A stretch of DNA of 17,692 nt from Myxococcales bacterium (GCA_027005175.1 JALTMC010000200.1:5097-22788); one strand, 5' to 3'. Numbered from the stretch's first letter, positions 7,201 through 15,099 are shown. The notes: generated from the sequence alone by a model not told the origin. Made by a program: numbers and translations.

Positions 7201-10200
7201 GGTTGGAGGTTCGCGACGCCTTGGGGGCTGCGGCACAACAAAAGTTTTCTTTGAAGGTGGAAGACCTCAATGAGGCTCCTAGGATTCTTTCTCTGCCGAT
7301 GCTAGGGGCAGTTGTTGGGAAGCTCTACCGTTATGAGCTTGTGATCAAAGACAGTGAGAATGACAGCATTCAATCCATTGTGTTGTTGGAGCAACCGATT
7401 GCATTGAAGGCGGCCAACCAGATGAAGTTGGATCGGAAGAAACAGGAACTCACTTGGGTTCCTGGCACAGAACATCAAAATGGTTACTTTCTTGTGGTCT
7501 TGAAAGTGACGGATAAGCGAGGTGCTTCAACCCAACAGTCTTTTGTGATTCGTGTTGGCAACACAAACAAAACGCCGACTTGGAAAAAGAGTCCACCCAC
7601 GGGCAAAGTGGTTCTTTCAGAAAAGCAATTGTATACACTGGCGTTGCAAGCTGAAGATGTGGATGGCGACCGTTTAACTTTTTATCTTTTGAAGGCTCCA
7701 AAAGGTATGGTGGTTCAGCCCCGGTCAGGGAAACTTTCTTGGGTGCCGTCTGCTGCTCAGGTAGGGACACATACCGTTGTTCTTGCTGTGCGTGATGGGC
7801 GAGGCGGTGAATTGCGGGCGCAGTGGAGCTTCCTTGTCACCAACCAAAATGATGCTCCTAGGATCGTGTCAAAACCTTCTTCTTTTGCACGAACAGGGCA
7901 GTTGTATCAGTACCAGGTTGCGGTGGTTGATCCAGACGCACAAGATACTCTTCAGTTTACGTTGCAACAAGCACCCAAGGGGATGCGTGTCAACGTGACA
8001 AAAGGCTTGATCTCTTGGACGCCTCGCTCTGTGGATGTCGCTCGATCGTATCTGGTCGTTGTGCGTGTTGTGGATCAGCGTGGTGCTTTTGATTCCCAAG
8101 TGTTTCACGTGAATGTGGCGGCAGTGAATCGTGCTCCTCAGATCATATCAAGCCCTCTACAGCAGGCATCTGAAGGTCGTTTGTACTCCTACCTTGTTCG
8201 GGCATCTGATCCCGATCGCGCTGATACCTTGGAGTATTCTCTGCGTGCGGGGCCAAGAGGAATGTTGATCAACTCACAAACAGGGTGGTTGCGGTGGATG
8301 CCGGGAAACCAGGATGTTGGCCGAGCAGAGGTGACCGTTCAGGTTCGTGACTCACTGGGTGCAACACATTCACAGACGTTTACCATTGCAGTGAGCAACC
8401 GCAACAATCCCCCTCGATTTCTATCGTCTCCTTGTGCACAGGCATCTGTGAACACGGCCTATCAATGTGTACTGGTTGTAGAGGATGTCGATCCCAACAC
8501 ACAGAGTTTGTACATTGAATCACTCCGTGTGCCGGAGCGCTGGAAAGCCCAGATTAGTTCTAGTTCCAGCAGCCCGTCTCAGCCACACTCTGTCTTTTTG
8601 GTGGTTCTTTCGTGGGACCCTCAGCCACAGGATATCGGCACTCATCTGATTGAATTGCGAGTGTCGGATGGGGTGGCAAGCGATCGATTGATTTACAGCC
8701 TTAATGTGGGGTCGAATGAGGAGGTGCCGATCGCGATACCTGGGGAAAACCAGCATATTGCGCCGGGAGAAGTTCTTCTGGACGGTCGGAAAAGCCGCGA
8801 CGCGAAAGGAGTCTCTGATGGTTTGTCTTACGAGTGGCGCTTGGTTCAGGGGCCACAGGAGGTGAAGCTTGAGAATCCAAAACGCTCTCAAATTAAGATG
8901 ATTTTACGCAAATCAGGCTCTTATCTCTTTTCCTTGGTGGTCTCCAAAGAGGGTCGCAGCAGCGCGCCTGGATTTGTACGAGTTACGATTAAAAACCTCA
9001 AACCATCAGCGCATCTTTGGGCACCTTCAGGGGCTCATGTTGGGCAAGCGATTTCCCTTGATGGTCGTGCGAGTGCTGACGCAAATAATGACGGTCTCAA
9101 GTATCGGTGGCAGCTTTCGATCAATAACAAATTACAGTCGGATTGGAGGGCGTCTACGTCATCTGTGCAGTTTACGCCAAAGCGGCCGGGTCTCTACCGC
9201 TTTACTTTAACCACCTCAGAAGATCTTCCATCCTTCCAACGGTCTGGAAGTTCGACAGCCGCTGTGGAGGTTGTTGTCCATGACCCAAGTCGGGATATCT
9301 TTCTTCCTCATCCTGTGATACTTGCCCCCAAGAGTGGGAATGTTGGGCAGTCTTTGGTCTTGGATGGTTCTCGAAGTCTCGCTCTTTCTAATGGAGGGAA
9401 GCTCTCTTACCAATGGAGAATGATAGAGGGGCCTCAAAAAGCACAGCTGACCACACCGAACAGAGAGCAGACATCCTTTGTTGCAGTGAATCCCGGATAT
9501 TATCGGATTGGCCTTGTGGTTCGGCAGAAAACGTACTTCTCTCGTGAGGCTGTGTGGGGGTTGTCGATTCAGGGAAACAGCGAGGCTACACAGATGCCGG
9601 TGGCTCGTGTTCTCTCTTCTTATGGTGTTCTTGAGACATGGTTTAAGTTCGATGCATCACAGAGCACAGGGCCAGGGGGAGCTCAATTGCAGTTCTTCTG
9701 GAAACAAAAGAATGGTGCAGCGACCGTCTTACGTGACCCAAAAGCATCACAGCCCTCCTTTTTTGTCTTGCACCCTTCGCCCTATGAATTTCAATTAAGA
9801 GTGCAGGGAAAAGGCCCGCAGAGTGCGCCTGTCAGAGTGAGTATCTTAGTTAACAAACCCGACAATAAGCCGCCTGTTGCCGATGCAGGTCCGGCTATGT
9901 TTGGTACGTCGAGTCGCACAGCAGGGCAGCTGGTCGAGCTTGATGGAAGCAAGAGTCGTGATCCTGACGGTACCCGTGAAAAGCTTGTATACCGATGGAA
10001 GCAGGTCGCCGGTTTTCCCGTTGCCCTCAATACAGACAAGGCGTCCAAGGCCAGCTTTGTTCCTTTGACGTATGGTATTCTGCGCTTCTCTCTGGAGGTC
10101 TTTGACGGCGTGGCCTGGAGTTACCCATCCTATGTGAATGTTGTGGTAAACAGCGAGAAGAACAAAGTCCCTCATGCCGATGCAGGACCCGACCAAATGG

Positions 10201-10859
10201 TGCGTCTCGGGCAGAGTGTGACGTTGGATAGCTCCAAAAGTTATGACCTTGATTCGGAGGATAAGCTTGTCTTTCAGTGGCGTTTGTTGGAGCCTGTGGG
10301 GCAACCGATATCGTTGAATCTTACAGACCCGATTCATCCGAGTTTTACAGCAAAGCACTCCGGGGTCACACGGTATGTTTTTGGGCTACGAGTGGATGAT
10401 GGGAAATCCAGATCCTTGGAGGATACTGTTGTTATACGAGTTATCGGCACAAACCAGCCTCCCATCGCACAGATTCAGGTGAGTGGAAATGCTGTGGTTG
10501 GAGAAGAGTTTCTTTTGGATGGCTCTTCCAGTCAGGACCCCGACAATGACAAGCTGACTTACACTTGGAAACAATTAACAGGTCCACCTCTGGAGTTGGG
10601 GGATCTGGAGAAAAGTAGGCTTGCGATCAAAGCCTCCAAAGCAGCAACCTACCGTTTCCAACTCCAAGTACACGACGGTCTCGCCCGTTCCGCTCCTGTG
10701 TCGATCGTGGTCCAGATTAAGGAGCCGAAACCCGAACCCAAAGGCTGTGGGTGTCAAACCGATCTTTCCTCTCCTCGTGTCTCTCTCTGTTGGTTACTTT
10801 TATGGAGTGGATTCTTTTTCTTATGGATCACGCGTCGCAAGTTAGAAGGAACAACATAA
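4269..10859 (+). CDS. Giant surface protein: 15 cadherin-like/He_PIG domains, 7 PKD-like domains, MYXO-CTERM anchor
   Basis: A 2196-residue protein. Residues 1-30 form a Sec signal peptide: a Gly/Leu/Val-rich hydrophobic core ending VARA before Q. Fifteen tandem domains of 90-121 residues (39-1481) follow the He_PIG/dystroglycan-type cadherin pattern of APxI, LYxY, DxD, a GM turn, a W-x-P strand and a closing N-D/E-x-P linker. Seven PKD-like domains (1482-2152) share a xLDGxxSxD-xxxxLxYxW core. The tail has a PKPEPK spacer, G2159-C-G-C2162, a hydrophobic span 2171-2187 and RRK (2189-2191), the signature of MYXO-CTERM sorting signals. Such tails are thought to be processed by a myxosortase and leave the protein on the cell surface. 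I infer a long, probably Ca2+-stiffened adhesin or stalk. No catalytic domain is visible. ATG 4269 is chosen over TTG 4251 because it starts the signal peptide directly. The next gene begins at the base after the stop. Confidence 0.93.
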   Translation: MQNVLQNMGPLVGLVGLVCLWFVSVVGVVSVARAQSTSKPPVFLNQPPRVIVEGKLWRERIDLGGPGWRAEKVTFTLRKGPSKIQLTSLGQRGCCRWWALLTWIPEQKDVGKHNIEIEATDDAGKSFRQVFTLKVLNRNDAPQIRSVPPVQAKEGVVYLYRVQAIDPDSNKEVLAYRLLSAPTGMSIGAKGQIRWLPTSEQVGPHEVSLEVSDSSGATTRQAFVVTVQNVEQTPRFVSRPLLGAVVGQPYLYQLRAQDSDVGDRLVFRLNSKITGMKLSSSGLISWLPSRAGRFTLSADVADLTGRQANQQWTITVVQQNKVPTILSHPPASILQGQTYRYTLQVKDDEKDVLSFVLIEAPSGMLLTTQGLKSTAELTWTPKASEVGVHSVLVRVDDQKGGVVWERFQIRVLDVNDPPQITSLPRKKILQGKLYRYHVQATEPDGEPVRFALNQAPAGMQIDPATGVVSWRPVSQTTVKVHTVVVVATDPQGALAKQKYQVEVLDSNDRPQWTSQPVLQAVQDKLYTYQAKVVDADAFNDEVRFRLVEHPMGMQVDRTSGLIRWIPGALNVGKHQVVIEALDTQGGVAQQSFVLTVKDENDAPVVISKPVRTAQAGRLYLYRIRVTDKDSPTSGNTITFALQGPTGMKLEQQEVRTLAQRGHTDLLGAAPSLRSLQASAVLSWTPNVLDASRGEIPVQVQVSDGQGGIVVHKFNVRVLDVANKFPQVKEPKQVTVEEGKLFRSKVEASDPDKDTLVFELIDGPEGLVLDAKTHELRWTPRLRHVGTWRVEVRVDDQRGGVVWWSLRLKVKPRKHAPQIVSIPQTDAMAGIRYLYALRGVAPSTKHRGLLRWKLKQGPSGMVLDAQRGVLFWSPGEKDVGGHLVQVELNDPSGGGVGLQRFTLQVRSRNQGPQITSSAPKGTVQEGELFSYTVAVLDPNPSDSLRFRLLQAPLGMTIGMYSGLVKWTPSAKQVGKHSIRLEVRDALGAAAQQKFSLKVEDLNEAPRILSLPMLGAVVGKLYRYELVIKDSENDSIQSIVLLEQPIALKAANQMKLDRKKQELTWVPGTEHQNGYFLVVLKVTDKRGASTQQSFVIRVGNTNKTPTWKKSPPTGKVVLSEKQLYTLALQAEDVDGDRLTFYLLKAPKGMVVQPRSGKLSWVPSAAQVGTHTVVLAVRDGRGGELRAQWSFLVTNQNDAPRIVSKPSSFARTGQLYQYQVAVVDPDAQDTLQFTLQQAPKGMRVNVTKGLISWTPRSVDVARSYLVVVRVVDQRGAFDSQVFHVNVAAVNRAPQIISSPLQQASEGRLYSYLVRASDPDRADTLEYSLRAGPRGMLINSQTGWLRWMPGNQDVGRAEVTVQVRDSLGATHSQTFTIAVSNRNNPPRFLSSPCAQASVNTAYQCVLVVEDVDPNTQSLYIESLRVPERWKAQISSSSSSPSQPHSVFLVVLSWDPQPQDIGTHLIELRVSDGVASDRLIYSLNVGSNEEVPIAIPGENQHIAPGEVLLDGRKSRDAKGVSDGLSYEWRLVQGPQEVKLENPKRSQIKMILRKSGSYLFSLVVSKEGRSSAPGFVRVTIKNLKPSAHLWAPSGAHVGQAISLDGRASADANNDGLKYRWQLSINNKLQSDWRASTSSVQFTPKRPGLYRFTLTTSEDLPSFQRSGSSTAAVEVVVHDPSRDIFLPHPVILAPKSGNVGQSLVLDGSRSLALSNGGKLSYQWRMIEGPQKAQLTTPNREQTSFVAVNPGYYRIGLVVRQKTYFSREAVWGLSIQGNSEATQMPVARVLSSYGVLETWFKFDASQSTGPGGAQLQFFWKQKNGAATVLRDPKASQPSFFVLHPSPYEFQLRVQGKGPQSAPVRVSILVNKPDNKPPVADAGPAMFGTSSRTAGQLVELDGSKSRDPDGTREKLVYRWKQVAGFPVALNTDKASKASFVPLTYGILRFSLEVFDGVAWSYPSYVNVVVNSEKNKVPHADAGPDQMVRLGQSVTLDSSKSYDLDSEDKLVFQWRLLEPVGQPISLNLTDPIHPSFTAKHSGVTRYVFGLRVDDGKSRSLEDTVVIRVIGTNQPPIAQIQVSGNAVVGEEFLLDGSSSQDPDNDKLTYTWKQLTGPPLELGDLEKSRLAIKASKAATYRFQLQVHDGLARSAPVSIVVQIKEPKPEPKGCGCQTDLSSPRVSLCWLLLWSGFFFLWITRRKLEGTT
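4383..8711 (+). repeat. Fifteen tandem cadherin-like/He_PIG domain units
   Basis: By my count the units start at residues 39, 140, 231, 321, 416, 508, 601, 722, 814, 909, 1002, 1101, 1195, 1288 and 1380 of the surface protein. Most are 90-95 residues. Unit 1 (101 residues) has an odd CC pair. Unit 7 (121) carries an insertion of about 25 residues. Unit 15 (102) has a six-serine run and two cysteines (PC and QC) that could form a disulfide. The units are clearly related but strongly diverged in sequence, so this is an old array, unlike the near-identical 23-bp repeat elsewhere in the window. Confidence 0.88.
8712..10724 (+). repeat. Seven tandem PKD-like domain units
   Basis: Units start at residues 1482, 1577, 1673, 1770, 1864, 1963 and 2061 and are 92-99 residues long. 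The last three are the most canonical (PxADAGP or PIAQIQ opening, LDGSxSxDPD, LxYxWKQ, then a YxFxLxVxDG strand). The first four are more diverged. These beta-sandwich domains lie nearest the membrane anchor and probably act as a spacer. Confidence 0.82.
10743..10856 (+). other. MYXO-CTERM-type C-terminal sorting signal
   Basis: This encodes the last 38 residues of the surface protein. It reads Gly-Cys-Gly-Cys, a short polar linker, a 17-residue hydrophobic helix rich in Leu, Trp and Phe, and then Arg-Arg-Lys. The GC-transmembrane-RRR arrangement is the recognised myxobacterial sorting signal. Here the basic cluster is short (RRK) and is followed by five more residues. Confidence 0.85.
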
Positions 10860-12932
10860 ATGCGTCCTATTTTGAATGTAGCTCCCCTTTTTTTTCGACC
10901 GAAGACTTTGTGTTTCTTTCTTTTTCTTTTGTGTTTTTGGTGGATGACAGGCTTTCTCGCCTGTAGCCAGCAGCCTTCGACCTCTTCTGCCGAGCAAGGG
11001 GCTGATGCTTCGACACAAGATGGGACGTCTTCCACAGACTCCCCAACGATCCGGGCTCACGAATTTCCGACAGGTTGCCATCCGTTTGCAGCCAACGCCA
11101 GAAAAGGATGTATGCTGCCATTTCCTTCCTCTTATTACCTTGTTAAGGAGAAGCAAAGTTATACGGGTTATCGCATCGCTTTTCCCAATCGACTGCCGGC
11201 TGCGGATCATGTCGATACAGAGATTAAATGGGATCCAAAGCAGTTTCGTCGTCGCGATGGATTTAGCCCCATAAGCCCGATTCTGGTTCTTTTTAAGAAA
11301 CAGGTTGACCCCAAAACATTACCGGGAGTTAAGCAGCTTTCCGAAAGTATTAAGAGTACGAGTTCCATTCAGTTGATCGAGTTTGGAACACACAAAAGGA
11401 TTCCGTTGTTTGCCGAAGTGGATAGCAATGCTGAAGCGACAGAGTCTCAGGTTCTGATTATTCGACCGATGATACGACTTTTGCCGAATCGTCGTTACGC
11501 GGTGGTGATCTTGAAGTCTGTGATGGCGAAGGATGGAACGAAGCTTTCGGCACCACCGGCATACCAGAAGCTTGTCGCTGGAGAAGCACCAGACTCTCCG
11601 GCCATGGCGGCTCTTGCGCCGTTAGTACGGGAAACAAACAAAGAGATTAAAGATGCTGGGCTTGCCCAAACACAGGTACTTTTTTCGTGGGACTTTCGCA
11701 CAGGAAGTGACAAGCAGCTTCACTCCCAGTTGATGGGAATGCGCGATGAGGTGCTCCAACGTGTTGGGGAAGATGGCCCTACCTATACGATCACCCAAAC
11801 GCGAGAGATTACTCTCAAAGAAAGCCCTCATTTGCTTCGCTTAATTCGAGGGGTGATGCACATCCCTTCTTATCTCAACAATGACACTGAGAATGCTGTG
11901 ATGTTGTACGATAAAAATGGAAAACCCAAGCTTCGGGGAGAGGGCAAGTTTTATTTTCAAGTGCATATCCCACGTTGTGTTTTGGAGCGAAAGGAGCCTG
12001 TTCCTGTGATGATGCTTGGACATGGTGTATTTGGCTCTGCCCGAAGTTTTATGCAGAGTGGCAGCCAACTGCGATTAATTCAGCGCTTGTGTGTGATTGA
12101 GATCGCCCATGACTGGCTGGGGCTGTCCTCTCGCGACGCCGGAACGGCAAGCATTATCGCAACGGACTTCAATCAGTTGTTGCATCTTGTGGAGCGTTTG
12201 CAGCAGGCACACATCAATGGTATCGCAATGGCTCGGATGGTGATTCGACGCTTGCGAAAGGAGCCGAAACTTCAGGTCAATGGTAAGCCTGTGATCGATA
12301 ACAAGCAGCTTTACTATCTTGGGATCTCCAACGGTGCCATTCAAGGCGGAACTTTAATGGCTCTGTCTCCCGATATCCAGCGGGCGGTTCTCAATGTCGG
12401 TGGAGGGGGTTGGTCGTTTCTTATGTCACGAAGCAGTAGCTTCTCTCCGCTAACCATCATCATGAAAACATACTACCCCAATGTTGTCGATCGTCAGCTA
12501 CTGCTCGCTTTGTCTCAAATTCACTTTGACCTCGTTGACCCTATCACCTATGCTCCTTACTTATTGAAGGACAGCAAGCGTTTTGGAGTTCCTCCGAAGA
12601 AAATCTTACTTCAAGAAGGTGTGGGGGACGCCAATGTCTCCAACCTGACAACTCGATTGCTGGCACGCACTCTTGATCTTCCAGGCATTCAACCCCTGTT
12701 TGAGCCTGTGTACGGGATCCGTCTGAAAAAACCACCTTTTGTTGGGTCGGGATATGCCCAATATGGTCCACTCTTTCCCCCGGTCCCGAAGAATGAAAAC
12801 AAACCAGCGAAGCCCAACAAGACTCATAACGCTGTTAATTCGTATGATTCAGCGATACGTCAGATCGGCAACTTCTTTCATCCCGATGGAAAGGTCACTC
12901 TCCCTTGCAAAGACACTTGTAACCCCGATTGA
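10860..12932 (+). CDS. Lipoprotein alpha/beta-hydrolase (esterase/lipase-like)
   Basis: A 690-residue secreted protein. Residues 1-35 are a lipoprotein signal: basic start, Phe/Leu/Trp-rich core, then GFLAC with C35 as the probable lipidated cysteine. Ser at +2 suggests outer-membrane sorting. Residues 36-65 are a Ser/Thr linker. Residues about 70-300 form an N-terminal beta-rich domain resembling those before lipases in other bacterial lipoproteins. The hydrolase fold begins near 380: LGHG oxyanion-hole-like motif (386-389), nucleophile elbow G488-I-S490-N-G492, a likely catalytic Asp in GVGD590, and His candidates H656 and H674. The C-terminus has two cysteines (C683, C687). The substrate is unknown; an ester, lipid or polymer at the cell surface is inferred. 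The start is well set: AAGGA precedes ATG at normal spacing and the ATG directly follows the previous stop, implying translational coupling with the giant surface protein. Confidence 0.87.
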   Translation: MRPILNVAPLFFRPKTLCFFLFLLCFWWMTGFLACSQQPSTSSAEQGADASTQDGTSSTDSPTIRAHEFPTGCHPFAANARKGCMLPFPSSYYLVKEKQSYTGYRIAFPNRLPAADHVDTEIKWDPKQFRRRDGFSPISPILVLFKKQVDPKTLPGVKQLSESIKSTSSIQLIEFGTHKRIPLFAEVDSNAEATESQVLIIRPMIRLLPNRRYAVVILKSVMAKDGTKLSAPPAYQKLVAGEAPDSPAMAALAPLVRETNKEIKDAGLAQTQVLFSWDFRTGSDKQLHSQLMGMRDEVLQRVGEDGPTYTITQTREITLKESPHLLRLIRGVMHIPSYLNNDTENAVMLYDKNGKPKLRGEGKFYFQVHIPRCVLERKEPVPVMMLGHGVFGSARSFMQSGSQLRLIQRLCVIEIAHDWLGLSSRDAGTASIIATDFNQLLHLVERLQQAHINGIAMARMVIRRLRKEPKLQVNGKPVIDNKQLYYLGISNGAIQGGTLMALSPDIQRAVLNVGGGGWSFLMSRSSSFSPLTIIMKTYYPNVVDRQLLLALSQIHFDLVDPITYAPYLLKDSKRFGVPPKKILLQEGVGDANVSNLTTRLLARTLDLPGIQPLFEPVYGIRLKKPPFVGSGYAQYGPLFPPVPKNENKPAKPNKTHNAVNSYDSAIRQIGNFFHPDGKVTLPCKDTCNPD

Positions 12933-12956
12933 AATATACCGAAGCGTGATTGGAAG

Positions 12957-13084
12957 TGATGACGCTTGACGCAAGACAACCTCTTGGGTTGTTCTTTGGG
13001 TAATGACGCTTGACGCAAGACAACCTCTTGGGTTGCTCTTTGGGTAATGACGCTTGACGCAAGACAACCTCTTGGGTTGCTCTT
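12957..13084 (+). repeat. 44-bp tandem repeat, 2.9 copies, each with a hairpin
   Basis: Copies start at 12957, 13001 and 13045. Each begins TAATGACGCTTGACGCAAGA (TGAT in copy 1), followed by CAACC-TCTTG-GGTTG and then CTCTTTGGG. Copies 2 and 3 are identical over the 40 bases they share. Copy 1 differs at two positions. CAACC and GGTTG form a 5-bp stem that can be extended by AAGA/TCTT around a bulge; CTTG-ACG-CAAG forms a second small stem. The 44-bp period is not a multiple of three, so the open frames across it are not coding. Confidence 0.95.
12973..12997 (+). terminator. Possible intrinsic terminator of the surface-protein/hydrolase operon (repeat copy 1)
   Basis: CAACC (12977-12981), loop TCTTG, GGTTG (12987-12991), then TTCTTT. 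In this copy a T at 12992 allows one more pair with A12976, giving a 6-bp stem and a T-rich tail. It lies about 45 bases after the stop codon. Copies 2 and 3 would give weaker versions of the same structure. Confidence 0.35.
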
Positions 13085-13138
13085 CTGTTCGGGTGTTTCA
13101 GGTTTTTTGTATACGTTGTAACAGGAGAGGGTTGTGGT

Positions 13139-14944
13139 ATGGAACATCCACTGGACAAGAGACAAACAGAGGGCGTTGAGATGGAACTTGAGCAGGCTGT
13201 AGCAGTTCAGGAAGCTTCAGCCCCTGTACAAGTCGGAGAGTGGATCATAGAGGAGTTTGTGTTTCAGGGACCAGAACCACCCAGGGGAGACCAGTGGGAG
13301 GCGGCGGATTGGGTTGAGATCCCACATCTTCATTATATACCGATCTCGTTGGCCCGGTTTAAGCAAACCTTGTTACAGACGCCTGAAGTCTTGGCAAAGA
13401 AAGACCTCTTTTACGAGTTCTTTCGGCTGATGAATCTGCATGTACACATCCAACATTATACGGTGTTGCTTGAGCTGAAAGAAGATTATGAGTTCTTTTC
13501 TGCCAGCACCGGAGCCTATGCACGGCGAGGAGTCTCTAAGGAGGAGTTGCTGTGGCGAGAGAGGCGGTTTCTCGGAAACTTCCTCAAGACGATGGTCAAA
13601 GGTAATTTTAGTCCATTTCGTGAAGAAGATTACCAGCAGGCGATAGAGCATGACTATCTCTTTGATCTGCCTGTTGAGTTGCATTGGAAAGCCTACGATG
13701 AAGAGCTGTTCCATAACTTTTTAACGATGACTCCAGAACAGGAGCAAGAACTTTTACAGCATGTAGAGCTGGAAGGCTCCCTGCATGACTTTGTTCAACC
13801 CCCTGCTGCTTTTCATGGTCGGATCTGGACATTCTATCGAGGGTTGGGACGGGAGCAGACCAGAGGGCTGTTTTTGCCTGCGAAGGTTGATTTGATGCTT
13901 TCCGACGTTGTGCATTGGTTAATCCTTCCCTTTCAGTGGTTGGTTGAAAAAGCCCGAGGGGAGTCTTCCGAACGACCTCATCACTCACTGCACGTGTTAA
14001 AGAAGGCCTTGTTTGGGGAGGGTGCAGAGGAAGAAGAGAAGGAAGCATATCCGAAGAACCACAAAACCCATCACTTTCAACGACGCTGGATGCGTCGTTT
14101 GAATTTGCAGAACCAGCCAAACTCATTTAAAGATCTTCTCACACAGAGAACACTTCAAGAGCCAACGTATCATAGAATTATCAGTTTGTTTCGGATGCGT
14201 ACGGAGGAAACAAGGAAGTGGTTTCATAAGCTTCCTTTGCTCGGTGAGGTGTTGGCACGCTGGTTACCCCCGCTTGAACCTCAAGAGAAAGACTGGACGA
14301 TTTATATCAAGCTCTTTCATGAGATCCCTATGGCGGACAGCGAGATGATCTATCCTGCCCGAAAGCTGCGTATGAAGTCTCTGGATATTACGGTGCTTGT
14401 GATGACTGGTTTGGCCGGAATCTTTGCGATGTATCGGGGGCTACAGAAGAGTGGGTCTACATTGCTGTTGGTGCTTTTAAGTGTGATGGGACTCTATGTT
14501 GTTAAACTGATTTTAGGATACCGTCGTGTGCGGGCTCGCTATCTCGCAAGGGTGACAGAGACGCTGTACAATAAGAATCTCAACAACGATATGGGAGTTC
14601 TCGAATACTTAGTTTCTTCCATGGAAGAACAAGATCTGAAGGAATCCATTCTGCTCTATTTTTTGTTGTGGCGAACGCAGTCTTCCATGACCTTAGAGCA
14701 ACTTGACGAACAGGTTGAGTTCTTTGTCTCCGAAAAGTTCCAGGGTATTGAAGTTGACTTTGAGGTTGGAGATGCCTTGCACAAGGTTTTGGATTCAGGG
14801 CTGGACACACCGGCGGACAGTATACCTTTGGTTCGAGCTTACCAAACTGCGGAAGGTCAGTATATCTACCAGGCACGACCACTCGAAGAGGCTCTTGTGA
14901 TCCTTCAGCAGCGATGGGACCAACTGCATAGCGTGCGAATTTGA
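13139..14944 (+). CDS. DUF3754 / TMEM143-like membrane protein
   Basis: A 601-residue protein whose central and C-terminal parts resemble the DUF3754 (TMEM143-like) family, found in bacteria, plants and mitochondria and without a settled biochemical function. The diagnostic segment is FHEIPMADSEMIYPARKLRMK (from 393), just before two membrane helices (about 415-432 and 440-460) and a basic YRRVRARY loop. The earlier YRGLGREQTRGLFLPAKVDLM (from 233) also fits the family. The first 300 residues are acidic and soluble, with a Glu-rich run (297-301), and follow a disordered N-terminus. The C-terminal 130 residues are helical and soluble. AGGAGAGG lies 8 bases before ATG 13139, a strong ribosome-binding site. 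It is on the same strand as the hydrolase gene but separated by 206 bp with a repeat array, so it is probably transcribed separately. It converges on the following lipoprotein gene. Confidence 0.82.
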   Translation: MEHPLDKRQTEGVEMELEQAVAVQEASAPVQVGEWIIEEFVFQGPEPPRGDQWEAADWVEIPHLHYIPISLARFKQTLLQTPEVLAKKDLFYEFFRLMNLHVHIQHYTVLLELKEDYEFFSASTGAYARRGVSKEELLWRERRFLGNFLKTMVKGNFSPFREEDYQQAIEHDYLFDLPVELHWKAYDEELFHNFLTMTPEQEQELLQHVELEGSLHDFVQPPAAFHGRIWTFYRGLGREQTRGLFLPAKVDLMLSDVVHWLILPFQWLVEKARGESSERPHHSLHVLKKALFGEGAEEEEKEAYPKNHKTHHFQRRWMRRLNLQNQPNSFKDLLTQRTLQEPTYHRIISLFRMRTEETRKWFHKLPLLGEVLARWLPPLEPQEKDWTIYIKLFHEIPMADSEMIYPARKLRMKSLDITVLVMTGLAGIFAMYRGLQKSGSTLLLVLLSVMGLYVVKLILGYRRVRARYLARVTETLYNKNLNNDMGVLEYLVSSMEEQDLKESILLYFLLWRTQSSMTLEQLDEQVEFFVSEKFQGIEVDFEVGDALHKVLDSGLDTPADSIPLVRAYQTAEGQYIYQARPLEEALVILQQRWDQLHSVRI

Positions 14945-14959
14945 CATCCTCCCTCACCC

Positions 14960-15022
14960 AATCCGGCTTGATTCAGCCTATGGCTTCACCCCTACGGGGC
15001 TGCCTACGCAGTCGCGCTTCGC
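14960..15022. repeat. Cluster of five short perfect hairpins in a convergent intergenic region
   Basis: Within 63 bp there are consecutive stems AATC/GATT (14960-14973), AGCC-TAT-GGCT (14975-14985), CCCC-TAC-GGGG (14989-14999), CTGC-CTAC-GCAG (15000-15011) and GCG-CTT-CGC (15014-15022). Further on, CGCGAC (15054-15059) can pair with either GTCGCG at 15011-15016 or GTCGCG at 15081-15086. GATTCAG occurs at 14970-14976 and again at 15034-15040. No T-tract follows in either direction. It may be a bidirectional transcription end, a dispersed repeat element or the remains of a structured RNA. Confidence 0.7.
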
Positions 15023-15099
15023 TCTCGCCTGTAGATTCAGGAAATGGGCTTTACGCGACTTTTGGTCATTGAAGTTGTTCGTCGCGGGAGAGTGATGAA

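Noticed and set aside
12849-13165. Three overlapping minus-strand open frames with repeated RGCLASSVIT/KRLSCVKRH-like peptides
   Set aside because: They are translations of the 44-bp non-triplet repeat in different frames and run into the start of the DUF3754 gene.
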